A program made the translations under genes and the position numbers. This document shows positions 26,266-35,659 of a stretch of DNA of 64,000 nt, one piece after another. Source of the stretch: Saccharibacillus endophyticus (GTDB taxonomy: Bacteria > Bacillota > Bacilli > Paenibacillales > Paenibacillaceae); assembly GCF_013185185.1 (NCBI RefSeq), contig NZ_JAAZWE010000002.1, positions 1,171,565 to 1,235,564 on the forward strand. Direction: 5' to 3'. Position 1 is the first letter of the stretch. Each line of letters begins with the position of its first letter. The notes beneath the pieces are model-generated. The model was not told the origin of the DNA. It made no database searches and saw only the letters and a program-made list of their open reading frames with translations.

Positions 26266-27096
26266 TCAGCTTCCCGTGCTCTGATATTTGCTGATCCCGA
26301 ATTTCCAAAAACGCAGCGCCAGCAGGACGACCAGACACGAAGCAGCGGCAAGCACCGGAAACACCCACAGTCCCAGCTCGCCCCGCAAAATGTACAGCGC
26401 AGGCAAGTATCCGACCAGCCCGACAGGGATCGCCGTGAGCAGCAATCCCGACATCCAACCCGGATACAACGTTAGCGGGTAACGCGCCGCCGTCTGCGCC
26501 GCGTCTTCGGTCATATTTTGCAGCATAGAGATTCGCGTCGTCCAAAATCCGCACGTCGCCGTCGCCATTCCGATCGCGAACAGCACCACTCCGCCGGTCA
26601 CGATGGCAAAAATCGTCTGCGGAATCGCCCACCACGAGATCTGTCCGCTATGCAGCATCTGCCCCAGCGACCATGCCAAAATCGCACCGCCCTGGATCAC
26701 TTCGCCGAACATGATCCGAAATCCGCGCGGCAGCAAGGACAGCAGCACCGGAAGCGGCTTGGTCAGCAGTTGGTCCAACTCGCCTTCCACCAGATAACGT
26801 TCCAGATTGTGCACTTCATTGCCGAACGTGCGGTACAGCGTCTTGGCGAGCGTCATCACGGCAAATAAATATCCGACCTCGTGCATCGTCCAACCGCGCA
26901 CCGCGCCGAACTTCGCCAGCACGATCGCGATCATCAGAAACTCGGACAGTTGAATAATCGCGGCCAATACCGTTCCGAACGCAAAATTAAACCGATACTG
27001 CATCCGGCTCCGAACGCTGGTGCGAATCAGGATGAGATACAACTTTATGTAATTCCGCAGCGAGGCCTGTCGATCTGTTGCCCTTCGCTCATTCAT
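26266..27096 (-). CDS. ABC-2-type permease subunit (COG4587-like)
   Basis: Membrane protein of 276 residues with six predicted helices, including FAFGTVLAAIIQLSEFLMIAI and the conserved block NLERYLVEGELDQLLTKPLP, typical of this permease family. Its start overlaps the stop of the upstream permease (ATGA) and its stop is 13 nt before the ATPase, so the three subunits are translated together. The two permeases probably form a heterodimeric channel. Confidence 0.88.
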   Translation of the reverse strand: MNERRATDRQASLRNYIKLYLILIRTSVRSRMQYRFNFAFGTVLAAIIQLSEFLMIAIVLAKFGAVRGWTMHEVGYLFAVMTLAKTLYRTFGNEVHNLERYLVEGELDQLLTKPLPVLLSLLPRGFRIMFGEVIQGGAILAWSLGQMLHSGQISWWAIPQTIFAIVTGGVVLFAIGMATATCGFWTTRISMLQNMTEDAAQTAARYPLTLYPGWMSGLLLTAIPVGLVGYLPALYILRGELGLWVFPVLAAASCLVVLLALRFWKFGISKYQSTGS

Positions 27097-27893
27097 CCGC
27101 CCTGCACCTCCACCTTATGCCGCAGCGCTTTGGTGGACAGCATGCACAGCAAAGTCAACGCGGCGCACCACGCCAGCGTTCCGAGCAGCAGCACGGGATC
27201 GCCTTTTCCCAAATAAAACTGCGTCGGCGCATACAGCATGAACGGGTACGGAGACGCCCACGCCACGGTTTGCAGCCAGCCGGGCAGCCATTCGAGCGGA
27301 ATAAAGAACCCGGCAAGCAGATTCATCAGCGCCTGATTGCCCCAATACAGCCAGGAAGATTCCGTCGTCCATAACGCGCTGATCCCCATCATGTAATTCA
27401 TGCAGATCGCCATGTACGCCGCGCCCGCGAGAGCCGTTAGCGCCAAGGGCAGCGTGCGTCCGCCGTCGATCGGGGTCAGGCCGAGCGCAAGCTGCATGAC
27501 GATGTAGATGGGGATCGACTTGTACAGGAACTGATACGCGATCTGCCCCCATTCTTTCGCCATCAGATGCGCGAACAGGTGCACCGGACGCATCAAATCG
27601 AGCGCAATCTGTCCGGTGCGGACCGACTGCGGAATCCCGAGTCCCATGGTTGTGAAGCTCGCGACCCATAGGGAGGTCTGAGTGAAGGTGATATAGTGCA
27701 GCATTCCGATCGTCCCGTAATCGCCGAGCGAGTGGTCGCGGCCGAGTCCGATCCAGATGCAGGCGTACAGATAACCGAAAGCGGCGCTCGCGAAATTATG
27801 CAGCAGATGCGAGCCTCTGTACTGGATGTTGCGCGCGTAAGCCTTGGCGGCCAACGTCTGGTAAAGCCGGGTATTGCTCCTGAAAGAAATCAT
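27093..27893 (-). CDS. ABC-2-type permease subunit (COG3694-like)
   Basis: Membrane protein of 266 residues with six predicted helices and the conserved segment VRTGQIALDLMRPVHLFAHL that pairs with the similar segment in the other permease. GGAGG lies 6 nt before ATG 27893, which removes a 17-residue upstream extension. First gene of the exporter unit, behind a good promoter. Confidence 0.88.
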   Translation of the reverse strand: MISFRSNTRLYQTLAAKAYARNIQYRGSHLLHNFASAAFGYLYACIWIGLGRDHSLGDYGTIGMLHYITFTQTSLWVASFTTMGLGIPQSVRTGQIALDLMRPVHLFAHLMAKEWGQIAYQFLYKSIPIYIVMQLALGLTPIDGGRTLPLALTALAGAAYMAICMNYMMGISALWTTESSWLYWGNQALMNLLAGFFIPLEWLPGWLQTVAWASPYPFMLYAPTQFYLGKGDPVLLLGTLAWCAALTLLCMLSTKALRHKVEVQGG

Positions 27894-28245
27894 CGTACAC
27901 CTCCGATAAGCTTTGCGTTGACGGTAAACGTCCACTTCAGACAAGGTGAAAAAAAGAGAAGGTCACTACTATATCAAGAAGAGATCAGGGAATGCAAGCG
28001 TTATTTTTCAGGGAAAAGGAAAAACGAACGGCGGCGCGGAGACAGTGTTAGGCAAAGTCCGGCGGAAGGAGAGAAGCATTTTCCCGCGTGGGGATGATGT
28101 TTTTCCGCACGCGAAAAAACCGACGGAAACCGCGATCCGGCTTCCGCGGCTTAAACGCCGTTCGCTTGCGCGGGGAATGATTCGAGCGGACGGCATTCCG
28201 TAAGCAAGCACCCGCGCGTGCGCCCGCTTCCGGCCTTCAGGCGGT
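27894..28245. other. Intergenic region with the exporter promoter
   Basis: About 350 bp. Apart from the promoter at 27968-27997 I see no gene with a ribosome binding site and no clear terminator for the DUF6440 gene that ends at 28246. Confidence 0.5.
27968..27997 (-). promoter_or_regulatory. Promoter of the three-gene ABC exporter
   Basis: On the minus strand -35 TTGCAT (27997-27992), 18-bp spacer and -10 TATAGT (27973-27968), about 75 bp before the first permease start. Confidence 0.55.
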
Positions 28246-28458
28246 TCAAGCTTCCCCGATTTCGTCCACGACGACGTTCCCGTTCCGGTCGAGCAGCGGC
28301 GTGAGGCCTCCGCTCGAATTCGGCACGCTCCAGGTATACACGTAATTCACCCCGGTCTCTCTATCCACCAAAATAGTGATTTTGGTCGTTCCGAGTTCCG
28401 GCAGGTAATCGGTCGATTTCTCGTAAAACCGGTTTTCTTTTTGTTTGCGAAACAGCAT
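28246..28458 (-). CDS. Small DUF6440-like protein
   Basis: Protein of 70 residues: MLFRKQKENRFYEKS, then ITILVDRETGVNYVYTW and GGLTPLLDRNGNVVVDEI. The ILVDxxTGVNYL and GGLTPLLDxxG blocks are those I know from DUF6440 proteins of Firmicutes; the function is unknown. AAAGGAGG lies 9 nt before ATG 28458. It follows the second ABC transporter by 47 nt and may share its transcript. Confidence 0.75.
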   Translation of the reverse strand: MLFRKQKENRFYEKSTDYLPELGTTKITILVDRETGVNYVYTWSVPNSSGGLTPLLDRNGNVVVDEIGEA

Positions 28459-28505
28459 GCGCAAGTTCCTCCTTTCCGTAATCGGATACTCGTTTTCCGA
28501 GCCGC

Positions 28506-29204
28506 TCAATGATCCTTCATCGCTTTGCGGAAGCATAGGAAAGCGATGCACGCGGCGGCTGCCGTCCATAAGGCCATAACCGCGAGCGACGTCCATGAAC
28601 CGCCCTGATGCAGCTCAAGCGCCTGCATCACCGGGAATTGCTCCAATGCTCGTCCCGCGATTCCGTTTTCCGGGACGATATTCAACGCTCCGATCATCGG
28701 CGTGAAACCGAACAGGAACGAGAACGGCATCAGCAGCCCCGTCGTGGCCGCGGTCGATTTCGAAAACAACGCCATCGAGACGCCGAGCAGCAGGAAAAAC
28801 ACGAACAATAACGCCAACGCCGCCAGCATTTTCACGTTCAAAAAAGCGTCGATGCCTATAATCAGAATCGAAACGACCAACGAAACCAGCGTCGCGATTC
28901 CGGTCACCATGCTTTTGCCGACCACGATATCGAGCAGCGACGCGGGCGATTGGATCAACCCGCGCAGCGTCTTCTTCTCGTTCTCCTCCGACATCATGGA
29001 CAGAATCGTGCCCGAAGTGACGACGGCAAACATCCCTCCGATAATCATGTAAGCAGCCGTCAACGGAAACTCGGCCTGCCGGGTCACGCGGTCGAACGTC
29101 ACGGCGATAATGATCGGAATCAAGATCGGAATGAGCAGCATCGGATTTTTCAACAGATCCTTCAGGTCTTTTTCGAAAATGGCGCTTATGCGTCGAACGC
29201 TCAT
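28506..29204 (-). CDS. ABC-2-type permease (NatB-like)
   Basis: Membrane protein of 232 residues with six helices: KNPMLLIPILIPIIIAVTF at the N-terminus, an extracytoplasmic-type segment, FAVVTSGTILSMMSEENEKKT, then four further helices. The MSEENEKKTLRGLIQSPAS block is typical of ABC-2 exporters. It overlaps the preceding ATPase gene by 4 nt (ATGA). Together they form a simple two-component exporter, next to a LytTR regulator that probably controls it. Confidence 0.88.
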   Translation of the reverse strand: MSVRRISAIFEKDLKDLLKNPMLLIPILIPIIIAVTFDRVTRQAEFPLTAAYMIIGGMFAVVTSGTILSMMSEENEKKTLRGLIQSPASLLDIVVGKSMVTGIATLVSLVVSILIIGIDAFLNVKMLAALALLFVFFLLLGVSMALFSKSTAATTGLLMPFSFLFGFTPMIGALNIVPENGIAGRALEQFPVMQALELHQGGSWTSLAVMALWTAAAACIAFLCFRKAMKDH

Positions 29205-30052
29205 TGTTCCAGCTCCTTTCCCGTGACTTTCAAAAAGATTTGCCCCAATGTCGGATTGTCCGTGTGCATCGCTTTGACTTCCCCGGCGGCCACAAGCTCC
29301 CGAATCCGATCCGCGCTTGCCGGTCCGTTATCGATCGCCAGCCGTTCGCCCGAGAACGTCTCCACGTGAAAAGCATGCGTCGAGTACTTGTAGCGCAGCG
29401 CCTCGGGACTGTCCAATTCCTGAAATTCGCCGAGATGCAAAAAGGCTACCCGGTCGCACAGCAAAGCCGCTTCCTCCATATTGTGGGTCGTCAGAAAAAT
29501 GGTCGTGCCCGCGTCGTTAAGCTTTTGCAGACCCAGATGAATATGCGCCGCGTTTTGCGGGTCGAGCGCCGACGTCGGCTCATCCAAAAATACCAGGTCG
29601 GGCTTGTGAATCAACGCCTTCGCCAGCAGCACGCGCTGCTTCATGCCTTTGGACAATTTGGACACGGTTTGTTTGCGAGCTTCCCCCAAGTTGACCTCCT
29701 GCAAAATCTCGTCGATCCGCTGAAGGGGGACATCGTACAGACGGCAAAACAGTTTCAGATTATCGTATACGGTCAAGCGCTCATACAACGCGCTGTTGTC
29801 CGACAACAGACCGATCCGCGATTTAAAATCCGAACTTCCGAATTCCGCGGGATGCTTGCCCAGCACTTGCACTTGTCCGCCGCTCGCTTCAAGCTCCCCC
29901 GTCAAGATCTTGATCGTGGTTGTTTTTCCCGATCCGCTCGGACCGAGCAGTCCGAAAATCTCTCCTTTTTTCACGCCGAATCCGATGCCTTTAATCGCGG
30001 TGCTTTCGCCGAACACTTTGCTCAGCCCTTTGACTTCGATCGCTTGTTCCAT
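29201..30052 (-). CDS. ABC transporter ATP-binding protein (NatA-like)
   Basis: ATPase of 283 residues with an intact Walker A (GPSGSGKTTT), signature LSKGMKQRVLLA, Walker B LVFLDEPTSALD and H-loop LTTHNMEEA. The C-terminal ~70 residues are the usual regulatory extension. GGGAGG lies 7 nt before ATG 30052; the longer ATG at 30085 has no site. Partner of the downstream permease. Confidence 0.93.
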   Translation of the reverse strand: MEQAIEVKGLSKVFGESTAIKGIGFGVKKGEIFGLLGPSGSGKTTTIKILTGELEASGGQVQVLGKHPAEFGSSDFKSRIGLLSDNSALYERLTVYDNLKLFCRLYDVPLQRIDEILQEVNLGEARKQTVSKLSKGMKQRVLLAKALIHKPDLVFLDEPTSALDPQNAAHIHLGLQKLNDAGTTIFLTTHNMEEAALLCDRVAFLHLGEFQELDSPEALRYKYSTHAFHVETFSGERLAIDNGPASADRIRELVAAGEVKAMHTDNPTLGQIFLKVTGKELEQ

Positions 30053-30253
30053 GGTGAATCCTCCCTTTCGCTGAACTGCCTCCATCGTAAAGGGAAAATG
30101 CCGGAAACGCAGTCATATCGCGGTCAGACGTACCTTGGAGAAGACGAAATGTACCGGAGAACGGCCGAAAAGCATACAGATTGCAGCCGCGAAAAGCGGA
30201 ATCGTACCGTTTTCGACCGAAACGACGCCTGCGCTTCGAACGACTGCCGAGGC

Positions 30254-31201
30254 TTACTCCAGACTGAACCGCTCCTGGATATCCTGAATTTTGGAACGCG
30301 AAAGCGGGATCGTGGACTGCTGCTTGTTATCGATTCGGAGCGAATAGGCATTTTTGGACCAGGTAATGATCTCCCGCACCTTTTGAAGATTCACGATATA
30401 CGAACGGTGGCAGCGGTAAAACCCGTACAGCTCCAACTTCTTCTCGATTTCCGCCAGCGTGCAGTCCATCATATACGTCTCCCCGTCTACGATGATCGCC
30501 GCTTTGCCGTCCTGGCTCTCGATGTAGTCGATCTCCGGCGGATCGAACAAAATCATTTTGTCGTCCACTTTAGCCGGAATCCGGAATAATCTCGCACTCG
30601 CCGGGACGTCCGTTTTGCCTGCGTCGGACAGCGCCGCCTCCTCTTCGTCCGTCTCGATCGGCCGCAAACCGCTCGGCTGAAGCTTGTACGATAAGTCACC
30701 GAGCAGCAGCGCGTGCTCCAGATTCGAGAGAAGGACCAAAGCGGCTGCCGGACGTTCTTTGATCCTGCCGAGCATGCGCAAAAACACCCGGATCGTCAGC
30801 ACGTCCACGCCTTGCACCGGCTCGCGGAACACTATCAAGCCGGAGCTGCGGATATAAGCTTTCGCGTAATGGACGCGGCGAAGCTCGGATTCGGAACATT
30901 TGCGCAGCGGACGCTCCGCGCAGCCTTGCAGCTCGAACAAAACCAAAAGCTCGGGCACGGTGACTTCGAACCCGAACCATTTGCGGTAAAAAGCGATATT
31001 GTCTTCTACCGTCAGACGTTCGTACAGGCCGTCTTCGAAGTCGAAAACCGGAATTTGTCGCCGATGAAGCCCCTGCACCAACAATGCCTGCATGTCCATG
31101 TCGCTGTAGACCGCCGAGGCTTGGGCGGTTCGAAGCTCCAAAGAGAAGCTCGGCAGCCCTTCTTCTTCCCCGCCTCCAAAATCCATATTCACATGGGTCA
31201 T
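30254..31201 (-). CDS. LytTR-family regulator fused to a degenerate ABC ATPase domain
   Basis: Protein of 315 residues. Residues about 215-315 are a LytTR DNA-binding domain (IDYIESQDGKAAIIVDGETY, FYRCHRSYIVNLQKVREI). The first ~200 residues resemble an ABC ATPase that has lost its function: LTVEDNIAFYRKWFG is recognisable, the signature is decayed to KCSESELRRVHYAKAYI, Walker B has become LIVFREPVQGVD, and no Walker A is present. Such fusions are known in Bacillus-type genomes. Its ATG overlaps the cutC stop (ATGA). The neighbouring NatAB-like transporter is the likely target, with the pseudo-ATPase perhaps sensing the real ATPase; that link is inference. Confidence 0.88.
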   Translation of the reverse strand: MTHVNMDFGGGEEEGLPSFSLELRTAQASAVYSDMDMQALLVQGLHRRQIPVFDFEDGLYERLTVEDNIAFYRKWFGFEVTVPELLVLFELQGCAERPLRKCSESELRRVHYAKAYIRSSGLIVFREPVQGVDVLTIRVFLRMLGRIKERPAAALVLLSNLEHALLLGDLSYKLQPSGLRPIETDEEEAALSDAGKTDVPASARLFRIPAKVDDKMILFDPPEIDYIESQDGKAAIIVDGETYMMDCTLAEIEKKLELYGFYRCHRSYIVNLQKVREIITWSKNAYSLRIDNKQQSTIPLSRSKIQDIQERFSLE

Positions 31202-31932
31202 CGGGAAATCTCGCCTTTTCCGCAGGTGCGCATACCCGTAACATGACGCTCCAAAATCGTTCGGATCGCGCGAATCCGCCGGGGATCGATGAGTGCCGAG
31301 GCTTTGCCGTCGAAGCGGGCCGCGGAACCGATATGTATCCGCGCCGCGCCGGTTGCCTTGAGAAAAGAAGGCAAATTCTCCGCCGTCAGGCCCGCGCCCG
31401 CCAAAATCTCGGGCGGCTTGCCCGCCTTCGAGCCGCGCAGCAGCTCCGCGAGCCGTTCGGCTCCTTCGGGCGCGCTCGGCGCTCCGCCCGAAGTCAGAAT
31501 ATCCGTCACCTGCGGGTAGACGGACAAGGCTTTCAGCGCTTCTCCGAGGTCTTCCGCCTCGTCGAACGCGCGATGAAACGTGAACGCGAGGCCGGGCCCC
31601 GCGTCCATCAGTCCCTCCAGCGCGGACTGATCCACCGTCCCCTCCGGCGTCAACGCGCCGGTCACGACGTCCAGTCCGCCTGCGGCGGCGATGCGGCGAA
31701 TATCCCGCCGCATCAGCTCCAGTTCGTCTTCGGCGTAGACGAACCCGCCTCCCCGCGGCCTGACCATGACGCGGATCGGCACTTGAACGGCGCGGCGCAT
31801 CTCCGCCGCCAAAGACAGGTCCGGCGTCACGCCGCCGACCTGCGGATCGGCGATCCACTCGATCCGGTCCGCGCCTCCCCTTTCCGCTGCCGCGGCTTCT
31901 TCCGGCGTGCAGGCAATCACTTCAAGCAGCAT
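31198..31932 (-). CDS. cutC: CutC-family protein
   Basis: TIM-barrel protein of 244 residues, like CutC along its whole length: LLEVIACTPEEAAAAERGGADRIEW (here the first 20 read LLEVIACTPEEAAAAERGGA), VRPRGGGFVYAEDEL, FTFHRAFDEAED, DILTSGGAPSAPEG and ARIHIGSAAR. It was named for copper homeostasis in Escherichia coli, but a direct copper role is disputed. It is translationally coupled to the LytTR gene. Confidence 0.93.
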   Translation of the reverse strand: MLLEVIACTPEEAAAAERGGADRIEWIADPQVGGVTPDLSLAAEMRRAVQVPIRVMVRPRGGGFVYAEDELELMRRDIRRIAAAGGLDVVTGALTPEGTVDQSALEGLMDAGPGLAFTFHRAFDEAEDLGEALKALSVYPQVTDILTSGGAPSAPEGAERLAELLRGSKAGKPPEILAGAGLTAENLPSFLKATGAARIHIGSAARFDGKASALIDPRRIRAIRTILERHVTGMRTCGKGEISR

Positions 31933-32008
31933 GGAAATTCCTCCTTTTCAATGATCGGAATCCGATTCTCGTGTGGTCTGTATTTCTTCATCGGGTTCAT
32001 TGTACCTC

Positions 32009-32037
32009 AAAAAGACTGCCGGACGTTTCCGGCAGTC
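32009..32037 (-). terminator. Terminator of the malic enzyme gene
   Basis: Minus-strand stem AGACTGCCGGA / TCCGGCAGTCT with a 4-nt loop, followed by TTTTTG, about 40 bp after the malic enzyme stop. Confidence 0.9.
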
Positions 32038-32077
32038 TGGATTTCGAAACGTCTTTCGATGCATCCCCGGCTTGCGC

Positions 32078-33484
32078 TTAACGGAATTCCGGAGGTACTC
32101 TTCGTGCTACGCCGGTTTTCATCGCGGCTTTGACGACGGCGTCGCGGATGCGGTCGACGACTTTGTCGTTGAATACGCTCGGGATGATGTACTGCTCGTT
32201 CAGCTCGTCGTCTTCGACGACGGATGCGATGGCTTGGGCGGCGGCGACTTTCATCGCTTCGTTGATCACGCTGGCGCGGCAGTCGAGAGCGCCGCGGAAC
32301 ATGCCCGGGAAGCACAGGACATTGTTGATCTGGTTCGGGAAATCGCTGCGGCCTGTCGCGAGCACGCGTACATGCGGCTCCGCCAATTCGGGATCGATCT
32401 CGGGATCGGGGTTGGCCATCGCGAACACGATCGGATCGGCAGCCATCGACTTGATATGATCAAGCGTCAACAGGTTAGGACGGGATACGCCGATGAAGAC
32501 GTCGGCTCCCGCGATGACCTGTTCCAGCTGTCCGGTCTCTCCGTGCGGATTGCAGTTGTCCGCGATCCATTCCCACATCGGATTATCGTATTTATCGGCT
32601 TTATGCAGCGCGCCGCAGTGGTCGACCGCAATCACGTTGCGGGCGCCGGCCGACAGCATCATTTTGATGCACGCCGAACCGGCCGCGCCGACGCCGAGCA
32701 GCACGATTTTGGCGTCTTCCAGCTTTTTGCCGACGATGCTGAGCGCGTTCAGCAAACCCGCCAACACGACGACCGCCGTTCCGTGCTGATCGTCGTGGAA
32801 AACGGGGATATCCAGTTCTTCCGTCAGCCTGCGCTCGATCTCGAAGCAGCGCGGCGAACCGATGTCTTCCAGATTGATGCCGCCGAATGCCGGAGCGATC
32901 AATTTGACGGTACGGATGATTTCTTCGGTGTCCTTCGTGTCGAGACAGATCGGGAAAGCGTCGACGCCCGCGAACTGCTTGAACAGCATCGCTTTGCCCT
33001 CCATGACCGGCATCGCCGCCCGCGGGCCGATATCGCCGAGACCCAGCACGGCGGTTCCGTCGGATACGACGGCAACCGTGTTTCGTTTGATCGTCAGGGT
33101 AAAAGCTTTCTGCGGATCTTCATGGATCGCACGGCACACTTTGGCTACGCCCGGCGTGTAGACGTGGGACAGATCCTCGCGGTTTTTGACCGGAGACTTC
33201 GATTGGATCTCGATTTTGCCGCCCAAATGCGCCAGGAACGTCCGGTCCGATACGTTGACGATCGTAACGCCCGGCAGCGCTTCGACCGCTTCGAGCACCG
33301 ATTCGCGCATTTTTTCGGGCAGGTTGACCGTCAAATCGCGGATCGTATGGTCGGGGCTGGCGTGGATCACGTCGATCGCCACCACGTCGCCTCCGCCGTC
33401 GCCGATCGCGCCCGCCACTTCGCCGAACGTGACTTCTCTTTTGTCCATTTGCAAACGTATGATCATGCTTGTTCCAAGAGCCAT
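32078..33484 (-). CDS. NAD(P)-dependent malic enzyme with N-terminal ACT-like domain
   Basis: Oxidative decarboxylation of malate to pyruvate. 468 residues: the first ~85 resemble an ACT regulatory domain ([19 protein letters not shown]), followed by the malic N domain ([13 protein letters not shown], the catalytic Tyr; [20 protein letters not shown]) and the NAD-binding domain ([49 protein letters not shown]). AGGAGG lies 6 nt before the ATG. Single gene with its own terminator. NAD or NADP preference cannot be told safely. Confidence 0.95.
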   Translation of the reverse strand: MALGTSMIIRLQMDKREVTFGEVAGAIGDGGGDVVAIDVIHASPDHTIRDLTVNLPEKMRESVLEAVEALPGVTIVNVSDRTFLAHLGGKIEIQSKSPVKNREDLSHVYTPGVAKVCRAIHEDPQKAFTLTIKRNTVAVVSDGTAVLGLGDIGPRAAMPVMEGKAMLFKQFAGVDAFPICLDTKDTEEIIRTVKLIAPAFGGINLEDIGSPRCFEIERRLTEELDIPVFHDDQHGTAVVVLAGLLNALSIVGKKLEDAKIVLLGVGAAGSACIKMMLSAGARNVIAVDHCGALHKADKYDNPMWEWIADNCNPHGETGQLEQVIAGADVFIGVSRPNLLTLDHIKSMAADPIVFAMANPDPEIDPELAEPHVRVLATGRSDFPNQINNVLCFPGMFRGALDCRASVINEAMKVAAAQAIASVVEDDELNEQYIIPSVFNDKVVDRIRDAVVKAAMKTGVARRVPPEFR

Positions 33485-33815
33485 CGTCTACCTCCTGCGG
33501 ATACGGGATGGGGAGAAGCGCAAGACCTCGCCCGCTAACTGATAACGCTTACATGGAAATCGACATTATTATAGCATAACTATCTTGTCTCCGCTTGCCG
33601 GACCTTTTGCCCGCGAATTTCTTCCGCTTCGTCGTGCGCGATTCGATAAAGGATTGCGTAAAGTTTGTTAACGAAAGTTTCACTTGCCTTCCTCATGTTA
33701 TACTGGGAGAGACAGAGAGAGCATCCGAATAGATAAATAGGGATACAGAAAAAATAGCGAACGCGCGGCATATTGAAATACTTGTCGCGACATACGCATC
33801 CGGAGGGAAACGCAC
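33485..33815. other. Intergenic region between malic enzyme and the HAD pair
   Basis: About 330 bp between divergent genes. A TATACT hexamer (33699-33704) could be the -10 box of the HAD genes but has no good -35 partner. I see no gene, RNA or repeat. Confidence 0.4.
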
Positions 33816-34592
33816 ATGGAGAGAAGCATTATCTTTTTCGATCTTGACGGCACGCTCCTGAACGACGAAAAGCAAGTTAACGAATCGACCCGCGAAGCAA
33901 TCGCAGCATTGAAAGAGCAAGGTCATATCGTCGCGATCGCGACGGGCCGCGCTCCTTTCTTTTTCGATCATATCCGCAAGGAACTGGACATCGACACCTA
34001 CGTGAGCTATAACGGCTCGTACGTGGTGCTCGAAGGCGAAGTCTTGTTCACGAACCCGCTGAACGCCCAGGCGCTTCAGAACCTGACGGACATCGCTTTG
34101 CAAAACGAACACGCCATCGTCTACATGGATCATGAAGACATGCGCGCCAACGTTCCGGACAGCGAACGCGTGAACGAAAGCATCGGCACGCTGAACGTCG
34201 GCATTTTGCCTTCGCACGATCCGACGTATTACAAAGACCGTTTCATCTATCAATCGCTGCTGTTCTGCGCGGAAGGCGAAGAACAGCCGTACGAATCGTT
34301 GGTCAGCGCATTCGATTTCGTCCGCTGGCATCCTTTTTCCGTCGACGTTCTTCCTTCGGGAGGCAGCAAGTTCAAAGGCATCGGCAAAATCACGGAAAAA
34401 CTCGGCATTCCGCCGGAGCGTCAATATGCGTTCGGCGATGCGCTGAACGATCTTCAGATGTTAAAAGGCATTCCCAACAGCGTCGCGATGGGCAGCGGCC
34501 TGCAGGAAGCGAAAGACGCCGCCAAGTGGGTCACCACTTCGAACAACGAAGACGGCATCGCGCACGGGCTGAAGCTGGCGGGATTGCTGTAA
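33816..34592 (+). CDS. Cof-type HAD phosphatase, first tandem copy
   Basis: HAD-IIB phosphatase of 258 residues: motif I IFFDLDGTLL, motif II IAIATGR, Lys region GGSKFKGI, motif III YAFGDALNDLQML, with the C2B cap between them. Family members dephosphorylate sugar phosphates, FMN or pyridoxal phosphate. GGAGGG precedes the start. It is followed after 38 nt by a close paralogue, and both end with the same DGIAHGLKLAGLL tail. Confidence 0.92.
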   Translation: MERSIIFFDLDGTLLNDEKQVNESTREAIAALKEQGHIVAIATGRAPFFFDHIRKELDIDTYVSYNGSYVVLEGEVLFTNPLNAQALQNLTDIALQNEHAIVYMDHEDMRANVPDSERVNESIGTLNVGILPSHDPTYYKDRFIYQSLLFCAEGEEQPYESLVSAFDFVRWHPFSVDVLPSGGSKFKGIGKITEKLGIPPERQYAFGDALNDLQMLKGIPNSVAMGSGLQEAKDAAKWVTTSNNEDGIAHGLKLAGLL

Positions 34593-34630
34593 ATTCAAGC
34601 ACGACGACAAAAAGAAACGGGGGTACAACC

Positions 34631-35410
34631 ATGGAGCAAAGCATTATCTTTTTCGATATTGACGGCACGTTGGTCGACGAACAAAAAAACGTGCCGCAAT
34701 CGGCCAAGGACGCGATCGCCGAATTGAAAAAGCAAGGGCATATCGTCGCGATCGCGACCGGACGCCCGCAATTCATGTTCAAAGAAATCCGCGAAGAGCT
34801 GGGCATCGATACGTATGTGAGTTACAGCGGACAGTATGTCGTGCTGAACGGGCAGGTCATCTACACCAATCCGATCAATAAAGATTCGCTGAAGCAAATG
34901 ACGGAGATCGCCATGAAGCATAATCATCCGGTCATTCTGATCGACGACGAAGAGATGAAAGCGACCGTGCCGAACGACGAATTCGTCGCGCAGGGCTTCG
35001 GGATGCTGTTCAACTACATTTCGCTGGCGACGCCGGACCCGGATTTTTATAAAACGGGCTTTGTATATCAGGCTTCGCTGTTCTGTAACGAAGAAGATCA
35101 AAAGCTGTACGACGCGGTCTTCCCTGCCCTGTCGTTTATCCGTTGGAGCCCGATCTCCGCGGACGTGCTGCCGGCGGGCGGAAGCAAGCTCGAAGGCATC
35201 CGCAAAATCACGGAAAAGCTCGGCATTCCGCCCGAGCGCCAATATGCGTTCGGCGATGCGCTGAACGACATGGAAATGCTGAGCGGCATTCCCAACAGCG
35301 TCGCGATGGGCAACGGGCTGCCTGAAGTCAAAGCGGTCGCCAAGTGGGTCACGAAGACGAACGAGGATGACGGGATCGCGCACGGCCTCAAATTGGCCGG
35401 ACTGCTTTAA
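34631..35410 (+). CDS. Cof-type HAD phosphatase, second tandem copy
   Basis: Protein of 259 residues, a paralogue of the preceding gene: both share EKLGIPPERQYAFGDALND and DGIAHGLKLAGLL and most motif residues (IFFDIDGTLV, IAIATGRP, GGSKLEGI). The cap domain has diverged most, which suggests a different substrate. ATG 34631 has a short G-rich site (CGGGGG) upstream. A terminator follows at 35592, with palindromic element B in between. Confidence 0.92.
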   Translation: MEQSIIFFDIDGTLVDEQKNVPQSAKDAIAELKKQGHIVAIATGRPQFMFKEIREELGIDTYVSYSGQYVVLNGQVIYTNPINKDSLKQMTEIAMKHNHPVILIDDEEMKATVPNDEFVAQGFGMLFNYISLATPDPDFYKTGFVYQASLFCNEEDQKLYDAVFPALSFIRWSPISADVLPAGGSKLEGIRKITEKLGIPPERQYAFGDALNDMEMLSGIPNSVAMGNGLPEVKAVAKWVTKTNEDDGIAHGLKLAGLL

Positions 35411-35553
35411 GATCCTATTCGTTGGTAATGGCTTAGGGGCGCCGGGGGAATTTCGTTTCGGTCGCGTGTTGCAATCGGGAAGCAGGATGAGGTTTAAATG
35501 GAAGCTTCCCGATTGCAAAGGCGAACGTTTCACTCCTGCACTGAAATTCCCCC
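35410..35553 (-). repeat. Palindromic repeat element, copy B
   Basis: Read on the minus strand: outer stem GGGGGAATTTC (arms 35444-35454 and 35543-35553), inner 15-bp stem TTGCAATCGGGAAGC (arms 35469-35483 and 35504-35518). CGCCTTTG and CAACACGCGACCGAAACG are as in copy A. The tail toward 35410 (CGAATAGGATCTT on the minus strand) matches the tails of D and E. It lies between the second HAD stop and its terminator. Confidence 0.85.
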
Positions 35554-35591
35554 TCTGCCCTTGCCGTTTACCGACTCATAAACCTCAAAGC

Positions 35592-35620
35592 AAAAGGCGG
35601 CGTATTTGCCGCCTTTTTTG
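35592..35620 (+). terminator. Terminator of the HAD pair, between elements B and C
   Basis: Stem AAAAGGCGGC / GCCGCCTTTT with a 6-nt loop, followed by TTG. Confidence 0.85.
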
Positions 35621-35659
35621 TATAGGGGAAAAGATTTTTAAAACAGTTAAGTTCAAGCC

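Noticed and set aside
30254..31858. 534-codon frame as one long LytTR fusion
   Set aside because: The upstream half is Arg/Gly-rich shadow of cutC; the ATG at 31201 with the ATGA overlap gives a sensible 315-residue protein.
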